Numbered from the stretch's first letter, positions 51,275 through 63,002 are shown. The stretch is 64,000 nucleotides of DNA from Henricia sp. BOLD:AAB3569 (GCA_037783545.1 JBBELK010000366.1:1054001-1118000); one strand, 5' to 3'. Numbers and translations: made by a program. Notes: generated by a model not told the origin, from the sequence alone.

Positions 51275-53436
51275 TTAGACATCATAGCTGCATGTAGATG
51301 GCGGGAAAGCTACGCGGGCCCCGAGGCCCGAGTTCAGACGCCTATAGAATTGTCCGACGATATCTGCCATTGGACTTTGTTCAGCTGTGGAGACGGCGTC
51401 GCGTAATACCTGGACCGTGCTCTGACGCCTCATAACTCTCTCAACCTGGGTATAGTGTTTGTACGTCTTCCGCGACGCCCATTGGCAGTGGTCCATCACC
51501 TGCTCGTCCGATGCATCCAGGAGCCGCAGTGTGGTTGCTGCCCAGGCACGGCTGTTGTGCGCTCTCAAAAGCTGGTTTTCAGGATTGTCTGTTGCAGCGG
51601 CAAAATACATCTTCAGCCGTGAATTCGGTCCGTTAACAGGCGAAGGGTTTGTTTACGAGGACTCTGCGATTGGCCGCCAAGGGGCGAAAGATCAACCAGA
51701 CTTTGAACTGCGCCGACTGGATCCATCTTTCCTTGGTCCTGCAACTTTGGAATCATTATCAATGATGAGTCACCCTCACTTACCGTCTTGCCAATAGTGT
51801 GGCTGAATAAAAAATCGCCTCCTTCGATCCTTGTTATTTTTCAGGTTCCGATTCCTCCTAGGTCACCAGCTCTGTCTCCGGCCCATTATAGGCAGAGGAA
51901 AAGGGCCAAGTCTCGTTGTACCACTTAGCGCTAGGGGAAAAGACCTTCGCCTTTGCCAAGTCTCCAGGATCGGTCAGTGATCTCTTTCACCGACCATCGT
52001 AACTTATCAGAAAACAATGGAATTGCCTGCTTTGAAGTAATGTGAGACTCAGCCTGCTCCAGCTGCATTGCATTCATGTATCTACGAACTTGGTGAGAGA
52101 TGCAAGGGTTTGCGAACTTTTATCCCACTCGCCAGACTTCGGTCTTACCGAATGAGTTAAAGTATGCCCTTATCTGCCCAACATAAGAGTCCACGGTGCA
52201 TGCCGCTAATATAAGCGGGCACCCACAAGAGCGGCAGCCGATTTCACGAAAGAGTGCGCAGCTTGCGCAACTTTTGCAAAATGGCGCAAGCCCTATAGCT
52301 TGCGTGTAATTTTCACAGGAATGTTGCGCAGCCTATGCAATAAAATGTTGCGCAAGCGGACTTACGCAGTGCGTAAGGGTTCGTGAAATCGGCTGCAGAT
52401 CCCGTGCTTACCCAAAAATTTTTCACCCTAAGCCGTGAATCTGCGTGCGACCTTCTGAGTCACGATCGATCAAAAAGCATAGGATGTCAAGTGGTGTCAC
52501 TGACTCCAGATCCTCCCCTTCAGTACAGCATCATTTGCTTTGATGCTTCCGCAGAAATCGGTCTATATGCTGCAAATAAGTCCGCTCTTTTGCACTCCAT
52601 ATCCCTGCGTATCCAACTCGTTTCCTAGTTTTGTCAGCCTGGTTGCCGCACTGATCATCTTCAAAAAGATACCAAAACGCTCTCGTGAAGGGGAGGGCAT
52701 GATTGAAGAAGAAATTTAGCATTGTATCGGAATTCCCGAGGGCAAGCCCGAAACGGATCTGAAAACAGCCGCAGCCTGCGCTGGAGCTTAGATATGCCAT
52801 CATCGATAGGTGCACAATGTCCGCAAGATCCTGCTCCACGATGTAATCGTTCGAGAAAAAACTGCCAGCTAGCATTCATGATAGGCCTCTTTCAATAATG
52901 AGTTGACTACGGAGACTGAGCGATTGATGTCCACCATCTTGGTTTGGCACCTTGAGGAAAGAACAAATATGCATATTGGGAATTTTTTCCCTGATCAGTT
53001 GGGCAACAGCGCGAAAAACCCCTACCACGTCAAGTACACCCTGCGAAGGGTCGGTCAATCGGCTGAAATCATTTATGCCTCCGCGCGGAACTGCCACCTC
53101 CGGCTGAAAAGCCCTGCAAGATACCACCAGATGTCTACATAACGGGGCCATTTTTGTGCCTCCGTTGGCTAACATTTTCACGCTCAATGCCTTGGGCCAG
53201 CCGAATCCTTTGAACCCTCTGAACATTGAGTCGGACGCAAGGAGAACATGGTGACGCTTAACGTAAGCGATATCCATTCGGGGGGTGACAATACGTGGGA
53301 AGTAGCACTGGAAGGCCCAGAGCTCAAACCCCAGCCCTTGAAAAATTCGGGACATTCTAAAAACCCCTGCTTGACCTGCCTCTGACAGGCGAAAGGAAGA
53401 ACTTGAGTGGAGACCCGTTCCTGCGCGCCGGGACAT
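51275..53436 (-). pseudogene. SGNH hydrolase plus tyrosine recombinase reading frame, decayed
   Basis: One minus-strand frame runs from 53436 to 52423 with three in-frame TGA codons (52876, 52531, 52423). The first part resembles an SGNH/GDSL hydrolase: block I HHVLLASDSMFRGF, GGxND-type VPRGGINDF, and the catalytic D-x-x-H in ADIVHLSMMAY. The frame then continues (ERTYLQHIDRFL, SVTPLDILCFLIDRDSEGRT) into the N-terminal region of a tyrosine recombinase. A MITE follows at 52234-52396. After it come CGCPLILAACTVDSYVGQIR and QVRRYMNAMQLEQAESHIT (52233-51858). The catalytic end lies at 51610-51275: HNSRAWAATTLRLLDASDEQ with H-x-x-R, then QWASRKTYKHY with the tyrosine. Part of the catalytic core is deleted. 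Such recombinases move Ngaro/DIRS or Crypton elements, and SGNH modules are known from some Ngaro elements. No RT was seen. Confidence 0.65.
52234..52396. mobile_element. MITE inserted in the recombinase pseudogene
   Basis: Ends GCAGCCGATTTCACGAA and TTCGTGAAATCGGCTGC are perfect inverted repeats of 17 bp. The interior is built of GCGCAAGC/GCTTGCGC palindromes. It separates two colinear blocks of recombinase protein, so it is a later insertion. Confidence 0.75.
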
Positions 53437-53781
53437 TTGACGAAAGTGACATCAAATCAAAGGTGAAAACCTGTGGGATTACCAGATGAGACCTAGGTCA
53501 ACTTGAGCGAAAAATTTGCCTCCAAGGAGAGGGCAAAACAAAAAATTAAACTTCAACATTTTTGAAAGCGGTTTAGACCTAGCTCGGAGGCCAGTCCAAG
53601 CATCCACCACATTTCTGGAATCTCCAACCACATCCACCATCAAGTTCCATAGCGAATCAAAGACTGAGAGCCACACAAAATATAGATCAAGGGCCTCCTT
53701 GCGACATATACCCGTGTGTCCCAAAATGTCTGCGGACCAGTAATCTCAGAAACTTACACTTAGTTGAGCGAGAGGTTGTCT
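53437..53781. other. possible upstream part of the SGNH-recombinase frame
   Basis: The same minus-strand frame is open at 53479-53724 (81 codons). It is separated from the hydrolase by a TAA and a TGA. No domain recognised. Confidence 0.25.
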
Positions 53782-53956
53782 TCAGCCGACGCCTTCTCGG
53801 GAAACTCTGATGGTCGTCTTCCACGCATCTCGGTCCAGCATCAGCGTCCTAAGCTCAGTTGTTTCTTGTTGTGTTGCGTCCCTCCTCAGCTGATCTACGA
53901 AAGTTAGTCTCCTCCTGCCCTTGCTCCTGTTTCCATCGTCTGGTAAGACTAGGGTA
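53782..53956 (-). pseudogene. LINE ORF2 C-terminal tail fragment
   Basis: The minus strand reads PDDGNRSKGRRRLTFVDQLR, then ELRTLMLDRDAWKTTIRVS and stop. This is the typical GRPR-TF-DQL ... LM-DRD-W tail of LINE reverse transcriptases. Only the last 55 or so codons remain, as expected of a 5'-truncated copy. Confidence 0.65.
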
Positions 53957-55555
53957 CCGCCCTATTTATAGCCAGATGCGTCTGCCGACAGTGCAATGCG
54001 ATAGCAAGGTGGCGGCCTTGACTTCAAGGGATCAGCTGCGAGAAGCTATCGACAAACCTCCAAAATAGAATCTCCTCCCGCACTTGTGGTGACAGAGGCG
54101 TAGGCACGAGATCATATCAAGTGTAGATATGAAGGAGGAGCATTCCCTCAGAAACAAACAAACACCAGAGCAAAACTTTGGCCTTTGCCCACAAAACGTT
54201 GCATCTGTTTTTAGAGCATTTTATCCTCCCGCAAAATTGTCTCTCGTACCTCAGCGAATGATACCTTTTTATGCTCAGGAATCGGAAATGATAGGGTTTG
54301 GAGCAGATGCCGAACCCGAGATGCACCATGCTGTTCGATGGCTGCCGATGACTTTTCTTTAAGTTGCTGAACAAGCCGAGCTTTAACTGTATGTAGCGTA
54401 CGACGTAAACGGCCCTTAGAGCTCTGATGTAGGAACCGTCCCCATGCATGTCCTGTTCACACCGCAATAAAACAAACACGAGTGAAGTGTTTTAAACCTT
54501 CGTATACTTTGGCCCTCCATCGCTGGGATGGCACTTGCCAATGAAACGGTCGTCTATCCATATTTCTGTATGTATACCTCTGTTCTTAAGCCATGTAGGA
54601 AGACAAAAGCCAATGGATGAGTAAACTTATGCACTGTTTTTTTGTGTGTTTTTTTTATTTTTTTTTTAAAACCAAACCCACTCGAAGCCGGAAAAGGTTC
54701 TGGACTCCTTGGTCAAGAAGATTTGCTTGTATCCCTGGCTGTTGTCGGTACTTGAGAAAATATCGCCTTTGGTTATGGGTCTGACAACATTGCCTAAAGG
54801 TACCACACTGAAGGGTGTGTCCTTGCGCCAAAGATTAGGTCCCTTCATTGATATAGAAGCAGACTGTCAAGGCAGTCACACATTTCGGCGGCTGTACTTC
54901 CTTGACCCTACCCACAATGTATTTAGAGCCCTCTATCCACCGCCTGGTGATTGTGTCTATGAAAAGGGCGACATAATCTTGACAAATGAGTGCATTTAAA
55001 ATACCTTTCGGTGGGCAATTATAAACAGCAATTCCTGCCCCTGTATCTGCCATGAAACGACTGGAAAAAAATTATACAGACTAATTCCATGATGAAGCCA
55101 ACCATGAACTTCGTCCCTATTGGGTGACTCTGCTAAGATATCGTCCCAAAGCACCAGGATCATTGCTTAATGTGCCGGCTACAAAATAGTTGGATCTCTG
55201 AATCCGAGCGCCTATAAATCTACCTGTAGTCTACCAGAGAGAACTTCAGGTGGGGTGGGTGTAAAAGGGACTGGCAAGCCACTTGGTTTGCCATTGAAAA
55301 TTACCCACTGGGAGGTGCCTCGTTTCCGCTTCGCTGCGTGCGTAGCGATGGGATCAAAGATTGATCAAAATCTCTCTCACACAGATGACTCTCCAGCATT
55401 TTCAAATACCACTGGTACTCAATGGTACTGGTTGGTTTTTTTTATTTTTTTATTTTTATTTTTAGCAAAACTTTGCGAACGGGGTACTTGAACTTTGGGA
55501 TTCACAAAATGGCACAAAGAGGTGCCCCTGGACCACATTAAAATCAGCGTGCTAG
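53957..55555. other. no supported gene
   Basis: Several frames of 60-120 codons exist on both strands (54117-54479 minus, 54709-54999 plus, 54666-55053 minus in two frames). The last is the most protein-like, but no family was recognised. A/T homopolymer runs lie at 54638-54668 and 55436-55465. Confidence 0.3.
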
Positions 55556-56740
55556 CGAAGGCCCATCAACATGGCATACAGAGGCCCGCCCTCTGCCAGG
55601 TACAGAGTACATATATGCGAAATAGAAGTACACTGTACCCCAAACATGGCATTCAGAGGCCCGTCCTCTGCCAAATACAGAGTATGCGAAATAGAAGCAC
55701 ATTGTACCACAAACATGGCATTCAGAGGCCCGTCCTCTGCCAAGTATAGCGCGCATATGTGCAAAATAGAAGTACATTGTACCACAAACACGGCATTCAG
55801 AGGCCCGTCCTCTGCCAAGTACATTTGTACTTCAAACATAGCATTCAGAGGCCCGTCCTCTGCCAAGTACATTGCACCATAAACATAGCACTCAGAGGCC
55901 CGTCCTCTGCCAAGTACATTTGTACCATAAACATAGCATTCAGAGGCCCGTCCTCTGCCAAGTACATTGCACCATAAACATAGCATTCAGAGGCCCGTCC
56001 TCTGCCAAGTACATTTGTACCACAAACATAGCATTCAGAGGCCCGTCCTCTGCCGAGTACATTGCACCATAAACATAGCGTTCAGAGGCCCGTCCTCTTG
56101 CAAGTACATTTGTACCTTAAACATAGCATTCAGAGGCCCGTCCTCTGCCAAGTACATTGCACTATAAACATAGCACTCAGAGGCCCGTCCTCTGCCAAGT
56201 ACATTTGTACCACAAACATAGCATTCAGAGGCCCGTCCTCTGCCAAGTACATTGCACCATAAACATAGCGTTCAGAGGCCCGTCCTCTGGCAAGTACATT
56301 TGTACCTTAAACATAGCATTCAGAGGCCCGTCCTCTGCCAAGTACATTGCACTATAAACATAGCACTCAGAGGCCCGTCCTCTGCCAAGTACATTTGTAC
56401 CACAAACATAGCATTCAGAGGCCCGTCCTCTGCCAAGTACATTGCACCATAAACATAGCGTTTAGAGGCCCGTCCTCTGGCAAGTACATTTGTACCTTAA
56501 ACATAGCATTGAGAGGCCCGTCCTCTGCCAAGTATATTGCACTATAAACATAGCACTCAGAGGCCCGTCCTCTGCCAAGTACATTGCACCATAAACATAG
56601 CATTCAGAGGCCCGTCCTCTGCCAAGTACATTTGTACCATAAACATAGCATTCAGAGGCCCGTCCTCTGGCAAGTACATTGCACCATAAACATAGCATTC
56701 AGAGGCCCGTCCTCTGCCAAGTACATTTGCACCATGAACT
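55556..56740 (+). repeat. satellite array, 47/48-bp units in 95-bp dimers
   Basis: About 25 units, each with a CAGAGGCCCGTCCTCTG hairpin followed by CCAAGTACATT. Units alternate between TTGTACCAC- and GCACCATAA-type linkers, giving a 95-bp dimer and, in 55870-56560, a 190-bp higher-order repeat. Because 95 is not a multiple of 3, near-identical 66-codon frames restart every 95 bp. They are not genes. Confidence 0.9.
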
Positions 56741-57574
56741 TGCGCGCATCTGCTCGCTGAGCTCCGTGACCCTACGCTCAGCGCAGGAAAATGACACGGA
56801 AAACAGCCCCTCACTGCGAACTTTTGTGAGTACATAAAAAAAGTACGTCTATGTTTCTCCCCAACTCGCTATGCATTTCAAAGTACAGAGTATTACCTTT
56901 AGTTTGGTTATTATTTCATAAAATATATGATGCACGGGGAAAAGGGTTTTTTTTCACTCAAAGAACGGGTGTTGAACCTCAAAATCGGCAAAGTCAATGG
57001 AGGTCAACACGATTACTGATCATTTTTCAGTAGGTTGTCTCACTGAATTGAACGGCACGGTCGTTCTCTGTGACACACAGATTCAACTCGCACTTATGAA
57101 TAAACTACATAAAATTCCCGTCCCACTCATATATGAAACATTTTGATTGGACAAGGGGAAAAGGGGCTTTTGCTTCAAATCATAGAATGTCTCTCATCTA
57201 AGACCATGACCCGATTGTAATACGCAAAATATGGTTACATTGCACATGTACCATAAGCCTGGCATTCAGAGGCACGCCCTCGGCCTGGTACCGAGTACAC
57301 ATGCAAATCAAGGGTACATTCATACAGAGGCCCGCCCTCTGTGTATCGCACCTGCAATATAAATGCTCATCAAAGTTGCACTGCCCTTTTTGTTTGTTTG
57401 TTTTGTTTTTTTTAGGGTGAAATATGGAACTTTCCCGAATAGAAAAAGTTATCAGCCCCCACTTGGCACCAAGAACGTAAAAAATCCGTCAAGGACCAAC
57501 GCCAGTCGATCAAAAACAAGAAACGACCAAATGGCTGGCAGGTCACCCAATCGACAGGGCCATGACGCAAATGC

Positions 57575-57645
57575 ACATGTGCGCGCACATGTGCACATTG
57601 CACACACACCATGTACATACGAGCGCACGCGCACATGCACAACAT
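57575..57645. repeat. CA/GT-rich low-complexity tract
   Basis: Alternating purine-pyrimidine run (GCACATGTGCGCGCACATGT) that could adopt Z-DNA. Confidence 0.6.
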
Positions 57646-58761
57646 GAAAAGCACGTTTCAAGAAAAAGGCCTGCATCTCCAACTCCCGACGTCGGAAACT
57701 TAAGTTTTTGATATTTTTCGTTACAGAGACACGTAAGCTTTATAAATTCGTTCGCTTGTGTAAATTAATTTTTATTTTTAATCCTTTCACCGAACCACGG
57801 GCAATGCAACTTTAAGCTTGGTGTCCCGAGGCCCGTCCTCTAGCACACACGCCATTTATGGGTATATTACACTTGACATACAGGGACCCGTCTGTGCCTA
57901 GTACCTGTATCTATACACATAGAAAACATGGGCACATTAAAATTTGGCATTCATAAAATTGATTTTTATTGAAATTTTGAATTCAGAGACCCGTCCTCTG
58001 CCTATGTACACGCCCTTATGTACCAAAACCAAATAAGAGCGCATATTAATAGGGATACGCTAATTCAGAGGTCGGCTGTCTAGTAAAGGGTACCCATGCC
58101 AAAATTAGCGTCACATCAGAACTTGGCATCTCAACTTGGCATTTAGAGGCCCTCCTCTGCCTAGTACACATGCAAGCTATGAGCATATTAAACTTGGCAT
58201 TGGGAGGCCCGCCCTCTATCTAGTATATAGAGTACGTGGGCAATATTTACTCGGTCCGTCCTCTGTCTAGTACCGAGTACATGTGGAATATGTATTACCA
58301 CTTAGTATTCAGAGGCCCGATCTCGGCAAGTACACATGTAATCTATGGGTACTTTGAACTTGCCCTTTAGAGGCCCGTCCTCGGCCTATACAGATTCTGA
58401 CTGGGGTTATGACGAAACTTTAAGTATTGTCAAGCCAAACCCCCAGTGCATCTATGCTTGCTGCCTAATGGCGACACATATCTATCATTCAGTATAATTG
58501 ACGTGCTCACGAACAACAGCATAGCATTCAGAGGCCCATGCTCTGCCTCCTCGAAGGAACTGGAAATTAAGACATGGGCTATTTCACAATAAGTGTACAC
58601 TTTCAGTCTCACTGGCAAATCGGGGTAAAATTTCAAACTTGTCCAACTCACAAAAGTTTGTTGATCTAAAAACTTCAGGATGTATACTAATAATTCAAAA
58701 AATATCAGAGCGTGGCATTATGATTAACGTGTTTATTTTTTCCACTGAAATAATAATTTGT

Positions 58762-59145
58762 AATTGGTTGTCTGGAGAGGACATTTTGTTAAACACAGAA
58801 TATCACGATATAATGGCCAGACTAAATGTTGAAATGGTAATGCCATGCACTGTCCTGTTAGAAGGAATGGTACTGTTAATTTTACAAACCTAACAACGAA
58901 ATATTTCAATCATGGTTGACATGTTATATTACAATTGAATGCTGTCCTGGAGAGGACAAATGTTTAACGGATTTTCCACAACCCTGAATATGATCTTGAT
59001 AAAATTTACTCAAATCTCTTCCACGATCAAATTGTCATATTTACTCCATCAAATGTGTCATGTGATGATACAAACATCTTTGTGAGTACATATCTCCAAA
59101 CTATTCCATTGTGTGGAATACCTTGACCTGGAGAGGACATTACCA
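58762..59145. repeat. weak repeat with CTGGAGAGGACA every ~180 bp
   Basis: CTGGAGAGGACA occurs at about 58770, 58947 and 59130 in otherwise diverged AT-rich sequence. Confidence 0.35.
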
Positions 59146-59986
59146 TATTTTGTTTGTTTGTTTTTTTGTTTTTTTGTTGACCGAATTACACCAACCCAAG
59201 TTTCACAATATTGTTGAACACTATATATCCATGATTGATCACCAAATGATCACCACAATAAAGCATCATCAACAAATGATTGCACTTAAACTAATGCAAA
59301 ACTTGAAATGAGACTCCAAAATGGTGTTAAAAGTGCATGTAAATAGATAAATTAAAAACGAATAACTCGTAGAATTATGTAAAAATAGTTCTGTAGCTTG
59401 TCCTTCATATTACCCGTCATATAAAATCACTCATAACATGTATATGCACTGATAAAGTTATCCAGGATGGGTTAAACTGTAATCTACTCAAATGACCACC
59501 CATTGTGAAATAGCCCACATGTACTCAGGGACCAGTCCTGGTCCATAGAAATACGATCTAGGCCTTGATACTCGGAAGCCCAACCCGTGCTTCGTAAATT
59601 GCCTAACAAAAGATGCGCTTAAACTGCGCGTTTGGGGGCCCGTCCTCCACTTCATACATTTAGTAAGCAAGAGTCCATTCACTTGCCACTTAGGGCCTGT
59701 TCCATTACCTATGAGGGCGCTAACACAGGTACCTTGAAACAAAAGGCCAGAACCAGATTTCCCAAATGCTAGGCTGACTCCTTTTTTATTGTTATATTGC
59801 GCTCGCTATACATGCTTGAGCAATAACAAAACAAGAATTGTGAGGGCACTTTCCGAACTACGAATCTTGAAAGAGGCCCGCCCTCTATCATCTAACGAAC
59901 ATGCCAAACTGGTATTTTAATTCCCACGATTCAAGGGCGTGCCCCGTTTATAAACATGCTAGCATTGCACCCTGAGCCTTGTTTAC

Positions 59987-60131
59987 CCGTTGGAGCATTC
60001 GCTCCAGATTTCGGCGTTGTCCTCCATATAGATCCATAGGACGCCGAGGTGAACAAATTCTCCCTCCAGCGGTATTCCAGACCTTGCAATTGGTCGATGT
60101 CTTGCCAACCATCCTTGGCATCCGCCTTTTC
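59987..60131 (-). CDS. candidate exon of 145 bp
   Basis: On the minus strand a T-rich acceptor (TTGCTTTTTTCGTGCTCCC then TATAG) and a donor (ACGG|GTAAAC) bound 145 bp. All three frames are open, so the frame is undecided. The reading IPLEGEFVHLGVLWIYMEDN and the reading VWNTAGGRICSPRRPMDL both look possible. No family recognised. Confidence 0.25.
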
Positions 60132-61106
60132 CTATAGGGAGCACGAAAAAAGCAACAAAGAAAATTGAAATTTCGGAAACTGTTTGTGTAAACGCCAATT
60201 ATCGAAAGCATTTCACCTGCCCATGCCTTCTCCGACCCACGCTGTACCTTGGCCGCCTGGCTCCATGAAAAGGCGGAGAAAAGCACTGTTTCGGAGACGC
60301 GTGTGTTAATTGTTATAATGCGTACTTGTGCATGGTGGGCTTAGTAGCCCAAACTTAATTAAAGAGTCGTATGCATTTGTATACGTACAAAATATTTGGC
60401 TGTATACCTGTATACCTGTCGAATGGCTGGGCTCCCGTCGCCACACGGGTGATACCTATAAAATACGAGCCTGAGGCTACTAGGCCTAATTCGCCATATT
60501 TATGGGCCTGACAGATGTTTTACCAAAACTGAATAATATCTTATGACATATAAAGCATTGAAGCAATTCGTACCTCAACTAAGGCGTAAATCATGTCCAT
60601 CTTCAGCACATTCAGCAAACGAGTACATGTAGTTGGAAACTTGTCCGGTACATAAAACACGACGAGGCAGCATAACCCGCACACAGCATTGGCACAATAG
60701 CCTATAATACACACGCAAGCCCAATGAGGGGTGCATTGCTTAAGGCACGCGAAAATTCAAAGGAATTACTGGAGCGCGCTCTACCATTGTTGAGAAAGAG
60801 CCAATTTGACTATGTACGTACGTATAGGCTTTACCCAACGTAGTGCCAACCATGCGTGCGGTAACGGCGATTGCTTGAAGCTGCGTAATGATGCTGGTGC
60901 GCGGTGCTGCCCACACCTCGCAAATGTTTAAATGCCTCTAAATTACTCTGGTTACCTGATTTCGCCTTACAAAACATCCCAAACTCGACGCTAGGTAACA
61001 CACTGCTGCACTTTCATTTTCCTCGAAATATATCAGCTAATGGATGATAATTCAAAACCATTGATTATCCCGAGCGATCACACACACGTCCACCCGACGG
61101 GTTGGT
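60132..61106. other. no gene seen
   Basis: Single-copy AT-rich sequence without recognisable features. Confidence 0.35.
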
Positions 61107-61161
61107 ATACTCGAGACTGCGTAGATTCCTACGCAGCCCTCAACGTCGGCGGTTGTGCCAA
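61107..61161. repeat. copy of the 50.9-kb repeat end
   Basis: GGTATACTCGAG, a CTACGCAGCCCTCAACGTCG block and GGCGGTTGTGCCAATA match 50905-50953. This copy has an extra TGCGTAGATTCCTACGCA palindrome. Confidence 0.65.
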
Positions 61162-61263
61162 TAGAGAAGAACCTTTCAATTGGCACGGCTGAGATAGTGT
61201 AAAGCAAAGAAATTCATAACCACGACCTTATAACAAACTAATTGTTTTATTTTTATATTCAAG

Positions 61264-61266
61264 TAA
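61264..61266. repeat. target duplication TAA of the second Harbinger (left)
   Basis: TAA before the terminal repeat TGCTAAGTTCCCACTGTC, matched by TAA at 63378-63380. Confidence 0.75.
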
Positions 61267-61737
61267 TGCTAAGTTCCCACTGTCGTGCGATCCGTTACGA
61301 ACGCAACGATTGTCCATTCGTAGCTGATCGTGGAATTTATGTTTCCTTTTCTGAAATTTCACGTCTGGATACGAGTTGATGCGAGTCGATACGTTCTGGT
61401 ACGATTTGGTGGGCTTGGATGCGATATAGTCACGATTGGTAAATTTCAGGTGACACGATCTGTCACGATCTGGGATCCCGTTCAGATACGATCAGATACG
61501 TTCCGATAGGATTGTCCCGATTGAGTCCACGATTGGGTCCCGATCTCACACGATCATCACGATCGGGGTCCCCGATTTGGGACGATCTGGTACGTGCAGA
61601 TACGTTCGGATACGTTCCGATACGATCATCACGAACCGATGCGCTCTGTTGCGATCGGATACGATTGTGGTCGCGATGTCTTTCACGATTGGGCTCGAGA
61701 GTGATCACGATTTGAGCCACGATTGGACCCCGACGGG

Positions 61738-61745
61738 TATATATA
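61738..61745 (+). promoter_or_regulatory. TATA box of the deleted transposase gene
   Basis: TATATATA about 75 bp upstream of the ATG at 61818. Confidence 0.45.
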
Positions 61746-61817
61746 CAGCCCGACTGACCATGGACTTCATTAATTCTTGAACTTCTACAGAGTGAAGACT
61801 ACAACCAACAATAATTG

Positions 61818-62497
61818 ATGATGGCAGGAGTTGAGGATGATGACAACGTGACATTTGCAGTATTACTGTATGCTTACATTATCGCCAGAGAGGAAGAAGA
61901 CGAGCAGCAGCCAGACCAGCCACAACCCCAACCACAAAGGGCCAGGAGAGCTGCAGTCAGGCAGTTCTGGGTGCGACCATGGCTCACAGAGGAGAGGAGA
62001 CAACAGGTTGGCCAGTTCTCCAGTCTCCTAGACACCCAATTGAGGCTGGATGATCCAGTAGCGTTCCAAAACTACACAAGGTTAACACCACAGCTCTTCG
62101 ATGAAGTCTTGCAGAAGGTGGCCCCAGCTATTGAGAGGGACCTCACCAGTTTCAGGCAACCCCTCTCACCTGGACTGAAATTGGCAGTGACACTGAGGCA
62201 CCTTGCCACTGGAGACAACTATCGGTCCCTTGCGTATGCCTTCAGGTGTGGAGTGTCCAGCATCTCAGAGATGGTTCCAGAAGTGTGCCAGGCAATTGTG
62301 CAAGCGTACAAAGATGAGGTGTTCAGCCTACCTGTGACCCCTGAAGCATGGACAGCCTTATAGCTAACCAGTTTGAGCAGATATGGAACATCCCCCACGC
62401 CACTAGGGTCCTGGGTGGCAAACACATTGCTATCAAGAAGCCACTCCACACTGGCAGCCTCTACTACAATTACAAGGGCTTCTTTTCGATACCACTC
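61818..62497 (+). pseudogene. Harbinger transposase, N-terminal half, frameshifted
   Basis: Starts ATG at 61818. Gln/Pro-rich head, then the conserved helical region (LSPGLKLAVTLRHLATGDNY, parallel to the other Harbinger) up to [10 protein letters not shown] frameshift near 62357 is followed in another frame by the start of the DDE domain ([31 protein letters not shown]). The first catalytic Asp position reads Gly here (LGGKH instead of IDGKH). The sequence ends abruptly near 62497, where the companion gene begins on the other strand. Inactive. It may be mobilised in trans. Confidence 0.8.
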
Positions 62498-62498
62498 T

Positions 62499-62774
62499 TG
62501 GCAGCCTGTGCAGCCCAGAGATCCTCCTTCTGGGTGACATCCTTGAACCCGCAAGGCGTCTGCTGTAGAGGACCTCATTTCTCATGAGCAACTCAATGAT
62601 TTCCTCCTTTTGCTTTTCAGTAAAGGCAGTTACTGTTTTCTTTTTCTTGGCTTTCTGGGTGGGGGTGGTCTCCTCTGCCTCCTCTGGTGCCGTATCTGGC
62701 TGGACTGGTTCAGGCTCTGGGGATGGGGCAGCCTTGCCCTTTCCCTTCTTGCCCCTGGTACCCTTGGCTGACAT
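62499..62774 (-). pseudogene. Harbinger companion protein, N-terminal part of MADF gene
   Basis: Starts ATG at 62774 (MSAKGTRGKKGKGKAAPSPE). A Pro/Glu-rich and Lys-rich leader follows, then the MADF start ([20 protein letters not shown]). After one frameshift comes [17 protein letters not shown], where it meets the truncated transposase. Same architecture as 41111-43145 but a different subfamily. Confidence 0.7.
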
Positions 62775-62873
62775 CTCTAAAAGGCTCAAAAAATACTAGG
62801 AAAAGCAAGTTGACAGTAAAGATGTGCTCTCTCCCAGTGTATATCGCTGAATGAAGCGCATTCAATCTTGTCT

Positions 62874-62883
62874 GGTATATATA
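62874..62883 (-). promoter_or_regulatory. TATA box of the truncated companion gene
   Basis: A TATATATA run about 100 bp upstream of the ATG at 62774, read on the minus strand. Confidence 0.4.
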
Positions 62884-62929
62884 TGGGCGCGAGAACTCGT
62901 AACAGATAGTGAGCGTCCGTGAAAAAGCG

Positions 62930-63002
62930 TGACTACTCGTATCTACTCGTATCTACTCGTATCTACTCGCATCTACTCGCATCTACTCGTATCTACTCGT
63001 GA
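62930..63002. repeat. 10-bp tandem repeat in the Harbinger subterminal region
   Basis: Seven units of CTCGTATCTA or CTCGCATCTA. Confidence 0.75.

Larger units (their letters stand above)
57240..59900 (+). repeat. diverged, dispersed units of the same satellite
   Basis: GAGGCCCGCCCTCT, GAGGCCCGTCCTC and similar words recur at about 57265, 57325, 57825, 57980, 58145, 58205, 58310, 58368, 58528, 59638 and 59873. They sit in unrelated-looking linkers (AACTTGGCATT, TACCGAGTACA). They appear to be old units that escaped homogenisation. Confidence 0.65.

Noticed and set aside
54666..55053. Two minus-strand frames with protein-like composition
   Set aside because: They lie in different frames without a clear splice pair, and I recognise no family. 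Left as unsupported.
55872..56547. Series of near-identical 66-codon frames
   Set aside because: They restart every 95 bp because of the satellite period. No start context, no splice signals and no independent coding sign.
55556..56740. CRISPR-like look: short repeat with hairpin at regular spacing
   Set aside because: The intervals are themselves conserved repeats, not unique spacers. There are no cas genes and the context is an animal genome.
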